Positions 35,393 through 45,697 of a stretch of DNA of 64,000 nucleotides are shown here, piece after piece. Under the pieces are notes generated by a model. The model had not been told where the DNA came from and searched no databases. It worked only from the letters and a program-made list of their open reading frames with translations. A program made the translations under genes and the position numbers. The stretch's first letter is position 1; each line of letters begins with the position of its first letter. Location: positions 9,203 to 73,202 of the forward strand of contig UQMI01000009.1 of the NCBI GenBank assembly GCA_900542045.1, in the 5' to 3' direction. The stretch is from an uncultured Blautia sp. GTDB lineage: Bacteria > Bacillota > Clostridia > Lachnospirales > Lachnospiraceae.

Positions 35393-36730
35393 ATGAAAAA
35401 GAGATTACTCGCAGTGTTACTCGCAGGAGTGATGGCATTGTCACTGACCGCATGCGGCGGTGGCGGAAGCGACAGCAGCGCTGACAGCAGCGCTTCCTCG
35501 GAAGAGGGCGGCGATGCGGCTTCTTCCGAAGAAGGGGGAAATACCCTCAGCGTAATGGCTTGGGACCCGGCTTTCAACATTCCAGCTCTGGAGGCGGCAG
35601 CTGCAGATTTTAAAGAGAATGTAAATCCGGATTTCGAACTGGAAATTTTGGAACAGGGCGGTTCTCAGGACGTGGAAACAGCAGTGACAACGGCTGCGTC
35701 TGCAGGAGATTACAGCAATCTTCCAGATATGGTAATGTTCCAGGATCATTACATTCAGAGATATGTGGCAGATTATCCGGATGTATGGACTCCACTTGGA
35801 GATATTGATATCAACTGGGATGATTTCGCAGCAGAGAAACTGGACTACTCCACCATCGATGGTGAGCATTACGGTGTTCCGGTAGATAATGGTACAGTTG
35901 TCTGCGCATATCGTACAGATCTTCTGGAACAGGCTGGTTATACCATTGATGACCTGACCGGATGTACCTGGGAAGAGTTCGCAGAGATCGGAAAAGCTGT
36001 ATATGACGCTACAGGCAAGGCACTTCTTTGCATGAACAGTGATGGTAATGACCTTCCTTATATGATGATGCAGGCAGAAGGCGTATCTCAGTTCAAAGAC
36101 GGCAAGCCTTATATTACAGAGAACGAAACTCTGGTAACTATTGTAGAGCTTCTGGTTCAGATGGCAAAAGACGGTACATTGCTGATGCCTAACAGCTGGT
36201 CTGATTACACAGACAAAGCAATCCAGGGCGATCAGGTTGCAGGTGTTATGAACGGTAACTGGATCATTCCTACCATTGAGAAAGTAGAAGCCAACAGCGG
36301 TCTGTGGGAGATCACAACTATGCCCACACTGACAGGCGAAGAAGGCTATGCAAGTAACGGCGGCTCTTCTCTGTATATTACTTCTAATTGTAAGAATGTT
36401 GACCTTGCAAAAGAATTCCTGGCTTACACCTTCGGCGGAAGCACAGTAACTTATGATAATGCCTTAAGAGACGGCGGTGTGATCTCTACATATGCTCCGG
36501 CAGGCGAAACAGATGTATACCAGGAAGGCGTAGAGTTCTTCAACAATCAGCCGATCTATGCTGATATCGTGGAAATGGGAACTCATGTACAGATTATTGA
36601 GCAGAGTGACTACCACTATTCCGCACGTAACTATGTTGGATCTGCCATTATCAATATCATTAATGGCGCAGATACCATGGATGCTCTTCAGGAAGCAGAG
36701 GATCAGCTGAACTTCGAAATGGGCAACTAA
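35393..36730 (+). CDS. Sugar ABC transporter solute-binding lipoprotein
   Basis: A 445-aa extracellular binding protein. The signal peptide MKKRLLAVLLAGVMALSLTA ends at lipobox Cys22 and is followed by a Gly/Ser/Glu-rich linker (to about residue 50) and a family-1 solute-binding fold. The following two permeases make it a CUT1-type oligosaccharide importer. Its operon with GH2, GH53, GH42 and GH112 suggests galacto-oligosaccharides or related beta-galactosides as ligands. AAAGGAGG precedes the ATG. Confidence 0.9.
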   Translation: MKKRLLAVLLAGVMALSLTACGGGGSDSSADSSASSEEGGDAASSEEGGNTLSVMAWDPAFNIPALEAAAADFKENVNPDFELEILEQGGSQDVETAVTTAASAGDYSNLPDMVMFQDHYIQRYVADYPDVWTPLGDIDINWDDFAAEKLDYSTIDGEHYGVPVDNGTVVCAYRTDLLEQAGYTIDDLTGCTWEEFAEIGKAVYDATGKALLCMNSDGNDLPYMMMQAEGVSQFKDGKPYITENETLVTIVELLVQMAKDGTLLMPNSWSDYTDKAIQGDQVAGVMNGNWIIPTIEKVEANSGLWEITTMPTLTGEEGYASNGGSSLYITSNCKNVDLAKEFLAYTFGGSTVTYDNALRDGGVISTYAPAGETDVYQEGVEFFNNQPIYADIVEMGTHVQIIEQSDYHYSARNYVGSAIINIINGADTMDALQEAEDQLNFEMGN

Positions 36731-36820
36731 ATAACGGAAAACAACGCTGAGAGATAGGAGAAAAGGCGGGGAACGGAGTGGATCCGTTTCCCTGCCTGTT
36801 TTTAGAAGGAGGGGGCCCAA

Positions 36821-37723
36821 TTGAAGCAGAAAAAGAAAATGACCCTGCTGGGCAAACAGTCAATAGCGGGCTGGGTATTCCTGACCCCGGCTACGATTCT
36901 TATTGCGATTATGGCGTTCTGGCCCATGGTCCAGGCGTTTATCATGTCACTGCAGACCGGATCCAGCGCCAACATGGTATGGTCAGAACCGATTTTTAAC
37001 AATTACACCAGAATGTTCCAGGACAGACTGTTCCTGCGGTCTGTGGGAAATACATTTCTCTATCTGATCATTCAGGTTCCAATCATGCTGATTCTGGCAA
37101 TTCTGCTGGCACAGCTTCTGAATAATCAGGACCTGCGGTTCAAAGGATTATTCCGTACATGTGTATTCCTGCCATGCGCGACATCTCTTGTATCTTATGC
37201 TTTGATCTTTAAATCTCTGTTTGCAACAGATGGATTGATCAATTCCATACTGGTAAATCTTGGGATTTTGGAATCCAATTACAATTTCCTGGGAAATTCT
37301 GCCAGTGCAAAGGCAGTTATCATTATCGCTCTGATCTGGCGGTGGACCGGTTACAATATGGTATTCTATCTGGCCGGTCTGCAGAATATTGAGTATTCCG
37401 TGTATGAGGCGGCCAAGATTGATGGAGCCAATGGATGGAAGACGTTCTGGAAGATTACCGTTCCGCTTTTGAAGCCCACAATCATCATGACTTTCATTAT
37501 GTCCATCAATGGTACACTGCAGTTGTTCGATGAGTCTGTCAACCTGACAAACGGCGGGCCGGCAAACTCCACAATTACAATGTCTCATTATATCTATAAC
37601 AATACCTTTGGAAGCGGCGGCGTTTCGAATTTCGGATACGCAACGGCCATGTCCTTCTTCGTATTTGTTATTGTAGCTGTTCTGGCATTTATCAATATGA
37701 AAGTAGGTGATACACGTGACTGA
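36821..37723 (+). CDS. Sugar ABC transporter permease (MalF/UgpA type)
   Basis: A 300-aa permease with six membrane segments and the EAA loop YEAAKIDGANGWKTFWKITVP that docks the ATPase. The likely start is TTG 36821, placed 8 bases after AGGAGGGGG; the next in-frame ATG (36839) is too far from this site. No ATPase gene is present in the operon, as in many Firmicutes CUT1 systems that share one MsmK-type ATPase encoded elsewhere. Confidence 0.9.
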   Translation: MKQKKKMTLLGKQSIAGWVFLTPATILIAIMAFWPMVQAFIMSLQTGSSANMVWSEPIFNNYTRMFQDRLFLRSVGNTFLYLIIQVPIMLILAILLAQLLNNQDLRFKGLFRTCVFLPCATSLVSYALIFKSLFATDGLINSILVNLGILESNYNFLGNSASAKAVIIIALIWRWTGYNMVFYLAGLQNIEYSVYEAAKIDGANGWKTFWKITVPLLKPTIIMTFIMSINGTLQLFDESVNLTNGGPANSTITMSHYIYNNTFGSGGVSNFGYATAMSFFVFVIVAVLAFINMKVGDTRD

Positions 37724-38546
37724 GAAAAAGAATAAAAGTATGATCCAGCGCCGCCTGATTCCTACATACATATTTTTGATCATCGTTGCGTTTTTGTCCG
37801 TATTCCCGTTTTACTGGATGATCTCTGCGGCAACGAATACGACCTTTGATGTTGCCAGCGGCAAACTTACCTTTGGTACGCATTTAATTGAGAATTTCCA
37901 GAATCTGACCTCAAACTACAATCTCTGGAGAGCTATGGGTAATTCTTTCCTGTATGCAGTGGTACAGACCGTTATTGCAATTTTGATCTGTTCACTGGCT
38001 GGTTATGGATTTGAGCTTTATCATGACAAAGGGAAGGACCGTGTCTTCTCAATTCTTCTGCTGGCCATGATGATCCCTCAGGTAGCAACCATGATCCCTC
38101 TGTTCAAACTTCTGTCTGCAGGGGATTTGCTGAACAGTGTGTGGGGCTTTATTTTGCCATCGATTTCCACGCCGTTCCTGATTATGATGTTCCGTCAGAA
38201 TTCCCGTAACTTCCCTGTGGATACCATGGAAGCGGCCCGTATTGACGGACTGAATGAGTTCCAGATTTTTTACCGCATGTATATACCCATGATGAAATCC
38301 ACTTATGCGGCAGCGGCAGTTATCACCTTTATGAATGCATGGAACTCCTATCTGTGGCCGAAGGTAATCATGACACAGCCGGAAGCACAGACCATGCCGA
38401 TGCTGATCGCGAACATGTCTTCTGGATATACCACAGATTACGGCATGCTGATGACAGGCGTATTGTTCTGTTCGGTTCCGACGATGATTGTGTTCTTCGT
38501 ACTGCAGAAACAGTTCGCAGAAGGTATTACTGGTGCAGTAAAATAA
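37716..38546 (+). CDS. Sugar ABC transporter permease (MalG/UgpE type)
   Basis: A 276-aa partner permease, with the EAA loop MEAARIDGLNEFQIFYRMYIP. It begins with GTG 37716 inside the last codons of the first permease (8-base overlap, TAGGTG site); GTG 37707 lacks spacing. A strong terminator follows, so the importer is its own transcription unit within the cluster. Confidence 0.9.
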   Translation: MTEKKNKSMIQRRLIPTYIFLIIVAFLSVFPFYWMISAATNTTFDVASGKLTFGTHLIENFQNLTSNYNLWRAMGNSFLYAVVQTVIAILICSLAGYGFELYHDKGKDRVFSILLLAMMIPQVATMIPLFKLLSAGDLLNSVWGFILPSISTPFLIMMFRQNSRNFPVDTMEAARIDGLNEFQIFYRMYIPMMKSTYAAAAVITFMNAWNSYLWPKVIMTQPEAQTMPMLIANMSSGYTTDYGMLMTGVLFCSVPTMIVFFVLQKQFAEGITGAVK

Positions 38547-38598
38547 AAAAGATAGTTATATACAGGCAGCTTGTCTGTATGGATTAGCAGTGAAAGAG

Positions 38599-38632
38599 AA
38601 GCTGCCGCGTTTGCGGCAGCTTTCTGTGTTTT
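38599..38632. terminator. Terminator between permease and AraC genes
   Basis: A perfect 10-bp stem AAGCTGCCGC/GCGGCAGCTT with a GTTT loop and TTTCTGTGTTTT tail, placed between converging genes, so it probably serves both. Confidence 0.85.
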
Positions 38633-38637
38633 GAAGA

Positions 38638-39444
38638 TTAATTCAGTTTACGGAACTCCAGAGGAGTGACTCCTGTAATCTTCCGGAAAACAGCAATAAA
38701 ATGACTGGTATCCGAAAATCCTGTTTTCGAGGCGATATGCTGGACCTCCAGCCGGGGATCTGTGATCAGAAATTCTTTGGCTTTGCTGATCCGGTAGAAG
38801 GTCAGATATTCATAGGTGGAGCAGTTCAGGAACCGCCGGAACAGCCGTGACAGATATTGCGGCGTAACAAAAACCAGCCGGCTCAGCTTTTCCACCGTAA
38901 GAGTCTGGCTGTAATTCCTTTCAATTTCTTCTATTACCGGTTTTACATAATTTAAATACAGCGGGTCATCGGCCAGCGTTCGGGTTTGGATGCCGTCTGT
39001 GAAATTGAGCAGAAGACTGTAACAGTCGATGGAGAGCCGCTTGTCATCCAGGGGACGGAGTTCAGAACTGCGGACACAGTCATTTAGAAGGGATGCAATA
39101 CGGATTCCCTGTTCTTTTTCTACAAGGATGACCTGCCGCCCTCCGGTCATTTGGGCAATGCTGCTTTCAATGGTTCCGGTGAAGGTGGCGAACATGGTAA
39201 ACCATTGCTCGCTCTCCCTTTCGTAAGAGTGGCGTACAAAGGGAGCCAGAAAGATTCCTTCGTTTTCCTGAAGGATATAAGTCTTTCCGGCTGCAGTCAC
39301 TTTTCCGGAACCGGTCTCTGTCTGGAGATAATGATAGAAGGGATATCCTTTGGGACGGGCAATCCGGTCCTGGTTCCAGTGGTTTCCCAGAGAATCAAAT
39401 GTAAAGGGTTCTGTAATGGGTGTGCTGCGAAAAATAATTGGCAT
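38638..39444 (-). CDS. AraC-family regulator of the galactoside cluster
   Basis: A 268-aa protein: N-terminal cupin-type sensor domain (residues 10-150; KGYPFYHYLQTETGSG) and a C-terminal double helix-turn-helix (TVEKLSRLVFVTPQYLSRLF, then VQHIASKTGFSDTSHFIAVF). It diverges from the GH2 gene across 150 bases; a TATAAT at 39517-39522 without a matching -35 box there is a likely activated promoter. It probably responds to a galactoside and turns on both the importer and the glycosidases. Confidence 0.87.
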   Translation of the reverse strand: MPIIFRSTPITEPFTFDSLGNHWNQDRIARPKGYPFYHYLQTETGSGKVTAAGKTYILQENEGIFLAPFVRHSYERESEQWFTMFATFTGTIESSIAQMTGGRQVILVEKEQGIRIASLLNDCVRSSELRPLDDKRLSIDCYSLLLNFTDGIQTRTLADDPLYLNYVKPVIEEIERNYSQTLTVEKLSRLVFVTPQYLSRLFRRFLNCSTYEYLTFYRISKAKEFLITDPRLEVQHIASKTGFSDTSHFIAVFRKITGVTPLEFRKLN

Positions 39445-39594
39445 AATAGGATCACCTGTTTCGAAATCTTATATTGTTCAGCTTAACATACCATACATCC
39501 CTTTGTCTATCTATACTATAATGATTGCATCAAAAAGGTCGAAATTGCTCTATATAATAGATAAGAGCAGGAAAAGCAGGAGGAAACAGAAAGA

Positions 39595-42500
39595 ATGAGA
39601 ACTTTTGATTATGAAAAAGTAAAGGATCCGCAGTATTTTCGCGATGGAAGACTGGATGCCCATTCCGATCACAGATATTATGCGGATCAGGCGGAAGCTT
39701 CCAGGCAGGAATCCGGTTTTGTAGAAAGTCTGAATGGACTCTGGAAGTTTCACTATGCCAGAAATTACGGCAGCGTGATTCCGGATTTTGAGAAAGAAGA
39801 GTATTCCTGCAGAAACTGGGATGACATTTATGTACCGGCCCATATTCAAATGGAGGGTTATGATGTACCCCAGTATGCCAATACCCAGTATCCATGGGAG
39901 GGACATGAAGAGATCCGTCCGGGAGAGATTCCCACAGCCTTTAATCCGGTGGCCAGCTATGTGAAATACTTTACCGTACCGGAGAGAATGCAGGGAAAAC
40001 GGCTGTTCATTTCTTTTCAGGGAGCGGAGAGCGGACTGGCACTGTGGCTGAACGGACAGTTTGTGGGATACAGCGAAGATACTTTTACTCCATCGGAATT
40101 TGAACTGACTGATTACGTAAAAGAAGGCGAGAACAAGCTGGCTGCTCAGGTATTCAAATGGACCAGCAGCAGCTGGTGTGAAGATCAGGATTTTTACCGG
40201 TTCTCCGGTATTTATCGGGACGTTTATCTCTATACGGTGCCGGAAGTGCATATCCGTGACCTGCGGATCCGGGCGATCCCTGACGAGAGTCTGCAGACCG
40301 GCGAACTGGAGATCTGTACGGAAACCTGGGGAGAAGGTACTGCCCGCTTCTGTCTGTCCTGTCAGGGAGAAGTATGTTTCCGGGAAGAGCGCAGCTTAAG
40401 CGGCAAAGATGTATTTACCTGGCAGGTGAACGCACCAAAGCTGTGGAGTGCAGAACAGCCGGATCTGTATGATCTGACCATTGAAGTTCTGGACAAAGAC
40501 GGTCAGCTGCAGGAAATGATTCCGGAAAAGGTGGGATTCCGCCGTTTCGAAATGAAGGACTGCATCATGACTTTGAACGGAAAACGCATTGTGTTTAAGG
40601 GTGTGAACCGTCATGAGTTCAGTTCTGTCAGCGGCCGCTGCGTTTCGGAAGAGGAGCTGCGCAAAGATCTGACAGTAATGAAGCAAAATAATATTAATGC
40701 CATCCGGACCTGCCATTATCCGAATCCGTCGATCCTGTATCGTCTGTGTGATGAATATGGACTGTATCTGATCGATGAGACAAACCTGGAATCCCATGGA
40801 TCCTGGGATCTGGTGGAACAGACGAAAGATTATGACTATATTGTGCCAAATAACAAACCGGAATGGCTGGATATGATGCTGGACCGTGCCAACTCCATGT
40901 ATCAGCGGGATAAGAATCATCCGGCGATCCTGATCTGGTCCTGTGGAAATGAATCCTACGGCGGAAAAGATATTTTTGAAATGTCCCAGTTCTTCCGCAG
41001 AGAAGATCCCACCCGGCTGGTACATTATGAAGGAGTTTTCCGGGACCGCAGCTACAACGACACAAGCGATATGGAAAGTCAGATGTATCCCACCGTGGCG
41101 TCCATCAAAGAATTCCTGGCTAAAGACCGGAGCAAGCCCTATATCTGCTGCGAATATACCCACGCCATGGGAAATTCCTGCGGAGGCATGCATCTGTATA
41201 CTGATCTGACCGATACGGAACCTCTGTACCAGGGCGGCTTTATCTGGGATTATATTGATCAGACCATCACAAAAAAAGACCGCTATGGCAAAGAATTCCA
41301 GGCCTTCGGCGGAGACTTCGGAGAACGGCCCACGGATTATAATTTCAGCGCCAATGGTATTGTATACGGCGGTGACAGAAATCCCTCTCCGAAGATGCAG
41401 GAGGTAAAATTCAATTATCAGAATATTACTGCGGAAGTAAGCGAAGAAGAAGTACGGATCATAAACAAGAATCTGTTCGTCAGCACCAGCATCTATGACT
41501 GTCTGGTGACGGTTGCAAGAAACGGAAAAGAGATCCGCAGGGCAATTCTGGAGACGGCAGTGGCGCCTCTGGAAGAGAAAGTCTACGCGCTTCCTTTTGA
41601 AAAAGAAACCAGGAGCGGAGAATATACGATTACAGTTTCTTTCCACCTGAAAGAAGCGCAGATCTGGGCTCCTGCCGGACATGAAGTTGCTTTTGGTCAA
41701 TATGTTTACACCGTTGAGGAGCAGACGGTTCCCTGCAGTAAAAAAGTGCAGGTGATCCAGAGCCTTCATAACATCGGTGTGAAGGGAGAGCATTTTGAAG
41801 TATTGTTCTCTGTACTGGATGGAGGTCTGGTTTCGTATAAATATGCAGGAAAAGAAATGATCGAGGCAATTCCAAAGCCGAATTTCTGGCGGGCGCCGGT
41901 GGACAATGATTATGGCAATTATATGCCGGGACGGTATGCCCAGTGGAAGATTGCCAGCATGTACCTGACCCACAAGGATTACCGGAAACATATGTATGGA
42001 GAGATCCTGGCACCGATGGTAGAGGAGACCGAAAATTCGGCAAAGATCACCTACACCTATCGGATGCCCACCACGCCGGAGAGCAGCTGCAGTCTTTCCT
42101 ATGAAGTTTTTGGGGACGGAAAGGTAACGGCCACACTGACCTATGATCCGGTGCAGGAACTGGGAGATATGCCGGAATTTGGCGTACTGTTCAAGCTGAA
42201 CGCTGATTATGATCATGTGGAATGGTATGGACTGGGACCGGAAGAGACCTATGCAGACCGGAAGAAAGGTGCAAAACTGGGAATTTACCGGAATCTGGTT
42301 GCCGATAACATGGCAGCTTATATCGTACCTCAGGAGTGCGGTGCCAAGGAAGAGGTTCGGTACGCGAAAGTGACAGACCGCAGGGGCAGAGGAATGCTCT
42401 TTGAGATGACAAAAGAAAGCGGCCCCATGATGTTCTCCGCCCTTCCCTATACACCTCATGAGCTGGAAAATGCCAGACATCCCTATGAGCTGCCCCAGGT

Positions 42501-42639
42501 ACATTACACAGTAGTGCGGGCTGCTCTGGGACAGATGGGCGTGGCAGGAGATGACAGCTGGGGAGCCAGAACTCTTCCCGAATATCTGCTGAAGGCAGAT
42601 CAGAGAATGGAATTCTCCTTTAGTTTCCAGGGGATCTGA
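39595..42639 (+). CDS. lacZ: Beta-galactosidase, GH2 (LacZ type)
   Basis: Hydrolyses terminal beta-galactose. A full-length 1014-aa cytosolic enzyme with the five LacZ domains: sugar-binding jelly roll (AESGLALWLNGQFVGYSED), immunoglobulin-like domain, TIM barrel and C-terminal beta-sandwich domains. The acid/base is Glu453 in IWSCGNESYGG and the nucleophile Glu520 in CCEYTHAMGNS. The first gene of the catabolic part; AGGAGG lies before its ATG and GH53 starts 4 bases after its stop. Confidence 0.94.
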   Translation: MRTFDYEKVKDPQYFRDGRLDAHSDHRYYADQAEASRQESGFVESLNGLWKFHYARNYGSVIPDFEKEEYSCRNWDDIYVPAHIQMEGYDVPQYANTQYPWEGHEEIRPGEIPTAFNPVASYVKYFTVPERMQGKRLFISFQGAESGLALWLNGQFVGYSEDTFTPSEFELTDYVKEGENKLAAQVFKWTSSSWCEDQDFYRFSGIYRDVYLYTVPEVHIRDLRIRAIPDESLQTGELEICTETWGEGTARFCLSCQGEVCFREERSLSGKDVFTWQVNAPKLWSAEQPDLYDLTIEVLDKDGQLQEMIPEKVGFRRFEMKDCIMTLNGKRIVFKGVNRHEFSSVSGRCVSEEELRKDLTVMKQNNINAIRTCHYPNPSILYRLCDEYGLYLIDETNLESHGSWDLVEQTKDYDYIVPNNKPEWLDMMLDRANSMYQRDKNHPAILIWSCGNESYGGKDIFEMSQFFRREDPTRLVHYEGVFRDRSYNDTSDMESQMYPTVASIKEFLAKDRSKPYICCEYTHAMGNSCGGMHLYTDLTDTEPLYQGGFIWDYIDQTITKKDRYGKEFQAFGGDFGERPTDYNFSANGIVYGGDRNPSPKMQEVKFNYQNITAEVSEEEVRIINKNLFVSTSIYDCLVTVARNGKEIRRAILETAVAPLEEKVYALPFEKETRSGEYTITVSFHLKEAQIWAPAGHEVAFGQYVYTVEEQTVPCSKKVQVIQSLHNIGVKGEHFEVLFSVLDGGLVSYKYAGKEMIEAIPKPNFWRAPVDNDYGNYMPGRYAQWKIASMYLTHKDYRKHMYGEILAPMVEETENSAKITYTYRMPTTPESSCSLSYEVFGDGKVTATLTYDPVQELGDMPEFGVLFKLNADYDHVEWYGLGPEETYADRKKGAKLGIYRNLVADNMAAYIVPQECGAKEEVRYAKVTDRRGRGMLFEMTKESGPMMFSALPYTPHELENARHPYELPQVHYTVVRAALGQMGVAGDDSWGARTLPEYLLKADQRMEFSFSFQGI

Positions 42640-42643
42640 GCCT

Positions 42644-43747
42644 ATGGAAAAGTGGATCAAAGGAATGGATGTTTCTTCTCTGAAGGAACTGGAAGAACTG
42701 GGAGCGGTTTATTATGACAGGGGAAAGCCGGGGGACCTGCTGGATATTCTGCAGGCGTACGGATGCAACGGCATCCGTCTCCGGCTGTGGAACGATCCCT
42801 ACAGTGAGGAAGGCGTGCCTTACGGAGCCGGGACCAACGATCTTGCCGCCACCATAGAACTGGCAAAACGGGTGAGAAGCCGGGGAATGGATTTCCTTCT
42901 GGATTTTCATTACAGTGACTGCTGGGCGGATCCGGGAAAGCAGAGAATTCCAAAGGCATGGAGAAATCTGGATGCAGGAGAGCTGGAACAGGCAGTGTAT
43001 GGATTTACCAGAGAGACACTGCTGGCGCTGCGGGAGGCACAGGCATTTCCCACCATGGTGCAGGTGGGGAATGAGCTGACCAATGGCATGCTCTGGCCTT
43101 ATGGAAAAGTGCCGGAATACGAACAGCTGGCCCGGTTTATCAATGCGGGCATACGAGGCGTGCGCAGTGTGGACGAAGACATCCCCATTATGCTGCACCT
43201 GGATAATGGAGGAAACAACGCCCTGTACCGGGAATGGTTTGACGAGTTCCTGAAGCGGGGAGAAGCGTTTCAGGTGATCGGCCTGTCCTATTATCCATTC
43301 TGGCACGGAACTTTGGCAGATCTGGAAAACAATATGCAGGATCTGGCCCGGCGTTACGGCAAGGAAATGATCGTGGCAGAGGTATCCACGGGGCACACTC
43401 TGGAGGATTACCAGGAATATGAGAAACTGCCCGATGAGCGGAGAAAAGGAATGGCGGCAAATGCTGCTCTGGCAGCCCGGGTTCCTTATCCCATGACACC
43501 GGAAGGACAGAAGGCATTCATGGAGGATTTTATGGCCCGGATTGCCAGGATCCCCGGTGTACGCGGATTCTATTACTGGGAACCGGCCTGGATTCCAGTG
43601 CCTGGCAGCGGCTGGGCTTCTTCGGAAGCGCTGGAATATATGGAAGAAAAGGGGCCGGGAGGAAATGAATGGGCCAATCAGGCATTATTTGACTACGATG
43701 GGAATGTTTTGCCGGCTCTGGCAGCAATTCGGGATTTCCGGCCATGA
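42644..43747 (+). CDS. Endo-beta-1,4-galactanase, GH53, without signal peptide
   Basis: Cuts beta-1,4-linked galactan or its oligosaccharides. The 367-aa protein is almost only the GH53 barrel: GMDVSSLKELEELGAVYYD, NGIRLRLWNDPYSEEG, DFHYSDCWADPGKQ, acid/base Glu144 in VQVGNELTNGMLWPYG and nucleophile Glu246 in IVAEVSTGH. It starts without any hydrophobic leader, unlike most secreted GH53 enzymes, so it should act on imported oligosaccharides in the cytosol. It closely follows lacZ. Confidence 0.92.
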   Translation: MEKWIKGMDVSSLKELEELGAVYYDRGKPGDLLDILQAYGCNGIRLRLWNDPYSEEGVPYGAGTNDLAATIELAKRVRSRGMDFLLDFHYSDCWADPGKQRIPKAWRNLDAGELEQAVYGFTRETLLALREAQAFPTMVQVGNELTNGMLWPYGKVPEYEQLARFINAGIRGVRSVDEDIPIMLHLDNGGNNALYREWFDEFLKRGEAFQVIGLSYYPFWHGTLADLENNMQDLARRYGKEMIVAEVSTGHTLEDYQEYEKLPDERRKGMAANAALAARVPYPMTPEGQKAFMEDFMARIARIPGVRGFYYWEPAWIPVPGSGWASSEALEYMEEKGPGGNEWANQALFDYDGNVLPALAAIRDFRP

Positions 43748-43846
43748 ATGGTTTGAAAAAAGAAAAAGTTGAGGAATAAAGCATGCAACTGGTGATCCTG
43801 TCTGATGGATCACGAATATATAATAGAAAGATTTGAGGAAATCAGA

Positions 43847-45697
43847 ATGGACAAATTTATCGTAAATATTATTCATCGTCCGGAAATGGTGCCGGAATAT
43901 GCGGAAAAGGTCACCGGACACGGAAAAGAAGAAGATATCGGAAGAAAAGCGCTGTTGACGGAATCGCTGGATATTTTCCGCTTTCAGCAGGAAACTGCCC
44001 ATAAGAACGGGCTGAAGACCACGATCCAGATGACCTATGCGTCCCTGTTCAATGAAGAGGCAATTCAGATTGCAAAGGAAGATCATGAAACCTACGGAGA
44101 TGAGATTGCTCTTTCTCTGCTGGGACTGCCCTGTACAGAATTCCGGGAGAAATATAAGACCAAGGATTTCTGTATCTGGATGTTTTCCATGGAAGATAAG
44201 AAATCCATTGTGGATGACGTGTTTGGAAAATTCCATGATATTTTCGGGTTTTATCCGGCATCCACCGGTTCCTACTATATGGACGCAGAGCTGACCAACT
44301 ATATAAAAGAAAAATATCCTTCTGTAAAATGTGCCATTGCCACCTGCTGGGAGGAAGGCCCCAAGGCATACCACACCTGCAACAATTCCTGGTACACTCT
44401 GTTCGATGGCGGTCCATGGAATCCATGGATTCCGTCCAAACAGAACACCCATGCGCCGGCAGCCAATGAAGCAGAGGACAGCGGAATTGTGGCAATCCCC
44501 CATCTGTCCCGGGATCTGTTGGCCTGCTATGACGGAAATGGTTCCAACTTCGGAACTCATCCCCAGAATGTGCTCCGGGGAATGATCTACGATACAAAGA
44601 CCTGGGAATATCCCTATCTGTACAATCTGGTGGATCAGTACCGTTCTCTGGAAAAATACAACAATGGCTATGCCTATAATATGATGTTTGTGGGACCTGG
44701 CTGGCTCAATAAAATGGGAAGATGGGAAGCACCCTATGAATTGCTGAAGAAGTCCTATGAGGACGGAATGGCGTATTATGGTCAGCTGAAAAAAGAAGGA
44801 AAGCTCACCGATATGACCATGGAAGAATTTGCGGATTATTACCGTCAGAAGAAGACCTACACAGAGCCGGAATGTGCCCTGTGGAGAGATATTCTCTATG
44901 GTTCAGACAAGCAGGTATTCTGGTACTGCGATCCTTATATGCGTGCCTGCGTGAATATGGACCAGGGCGGCGCCATTGTGGATCTGCGCCCCTATGCGGC
45001 AAAACTGAAATGGGAAGTGGGAATCGGCACCAAACATGTGCAGGATGCCTCCTACCCGTTCCTGATCCAGGAAAAATACAGAGCCGGTTATTTCACCCAT
45101 TATGCAGGAGAAGGAACCATCCGCAGCGCCAAGCTGTGCTACCAGGGGGAAGAAGTGGATCTGTGTCTGTGCCGTACAAAAGCCGCATTCTCTGAGGAAG
45201 AAGGGGAGACAGGCAAGAAGAGAATCCTGACCCTGGATCCTGTGGAAATTGAATTCCAGGAACTGACCCTGACTCTGCAGACCCGTGTGATCTTCGCAGA
45301 GGGAAGCAGTGACATTCAGATCGAAAGAAGTATCCTGCAGATGAGCGATCCCACAGCAAAGGTGGAACTGAATGAATATATGGTGGCCTGCTACGGCACC
45401 ACAGAATATCCGGAGGATATGACTGGAATTACGCTCTCCTGTGAAAAAGACGGAGACAGGAAAGAAATTGCTTACGAATATAAATGCAGGGAGGAAGCCG
45501 AAGAAGGAGCGGACTGTGTCAGCGCAGTGATCCCTGCCATTGAGACAAAAGTGTCCCTGTGTATGGATAAGAAAGAGGCAAAGGGGTATATCCGGGAAGG
45601 ATATGCATTTTCACCAATGTTTACTCTGGGATATACAACAGAGGTTTCAGATAAGGAGGTAGTGTCCACATGGCTCAAGCTGGAAAAGGCAAATTAA
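43847..45697 (+). CDS. Putative glycosidase of DUF3863/DUF3864-like type
   Basis: A 616-aa protein I cannot assign to a characterised family. Residues 1-330 look like a barrel of the GH57/polysaccharide-deacetylase kind (GDEIALSLLGLP, FGFYPASTGSYYMDAELTNY, AIATCWEEG) and the C-terminal 280 residues look beta-rich; the layout resembles DUF3863 plus DUF3864, but this is from memory. It has no signal peptide. It sits between GH53 and GH42, so a role in galactoside or mixed-sugar side-chain cleavage is likely. ATG 43847 follows GAGGAAATC; a start at 43805 has a poor ribosome site. Confidence 0.65.
   Translation: MDKFIVNIIHRPEMVPEYAEKVTGHGKEEDIGRKALLTESLDIFRFQQETAHKNGLKTTIQMTYASLFNEEAIQIAKEDHETYGDEIALSLLGLPCTEFREKYKTKDFCIWMFSMEDKKSIVDDVFGKFHDIFGFYPASTGSYYMDAELTNYIKEKYPSVKCAIATCWEEGPKAYHTCNNSWYTLFDGGPWNPWIPSKQNTHAPAANEAEDSGIVAIPHLSRDLLACYDGNGSNFGTHPQNVLRGMIYDTKTWEYPYLYNLVDQYRSLEKYNNGYAYNMMFVGPGWLNKMGRWEAPYELLKKSYEDGMAYYGQLKKEGKLTDMTMEEFADYYRQKKTYTEPECALWRDILYGSDKQVFWYCDPYMRACVNMDQGGAIVDLRPYAAKLKWEVGIGTKHVQDASYPFLIQEKYRAGYFTHYAGEGTIRSAKLCYQGEEVDLCLCRTKAAFSEEEGETGKKRILTLDPVEIEFQELTLTLQTRVIFAEGSSDIQIERSILQMSDPTAKVELNEYMVACYGTTEYPEDMTGITLSCEKDGDRKEIAYEYKCREEAEEGADCVSAVIPAIETKVSLCMDKKEAKGYIREGYAFSPMFTLGYTTEVSDKEVVSTWLKLEKAN

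Noticed and set aside
40396..42660. 754-aa open frame on the minus strand
   Set aside because: It mirrors the lacZ coding sequence in the antisense frame; the GH2 gene is unambiguous.
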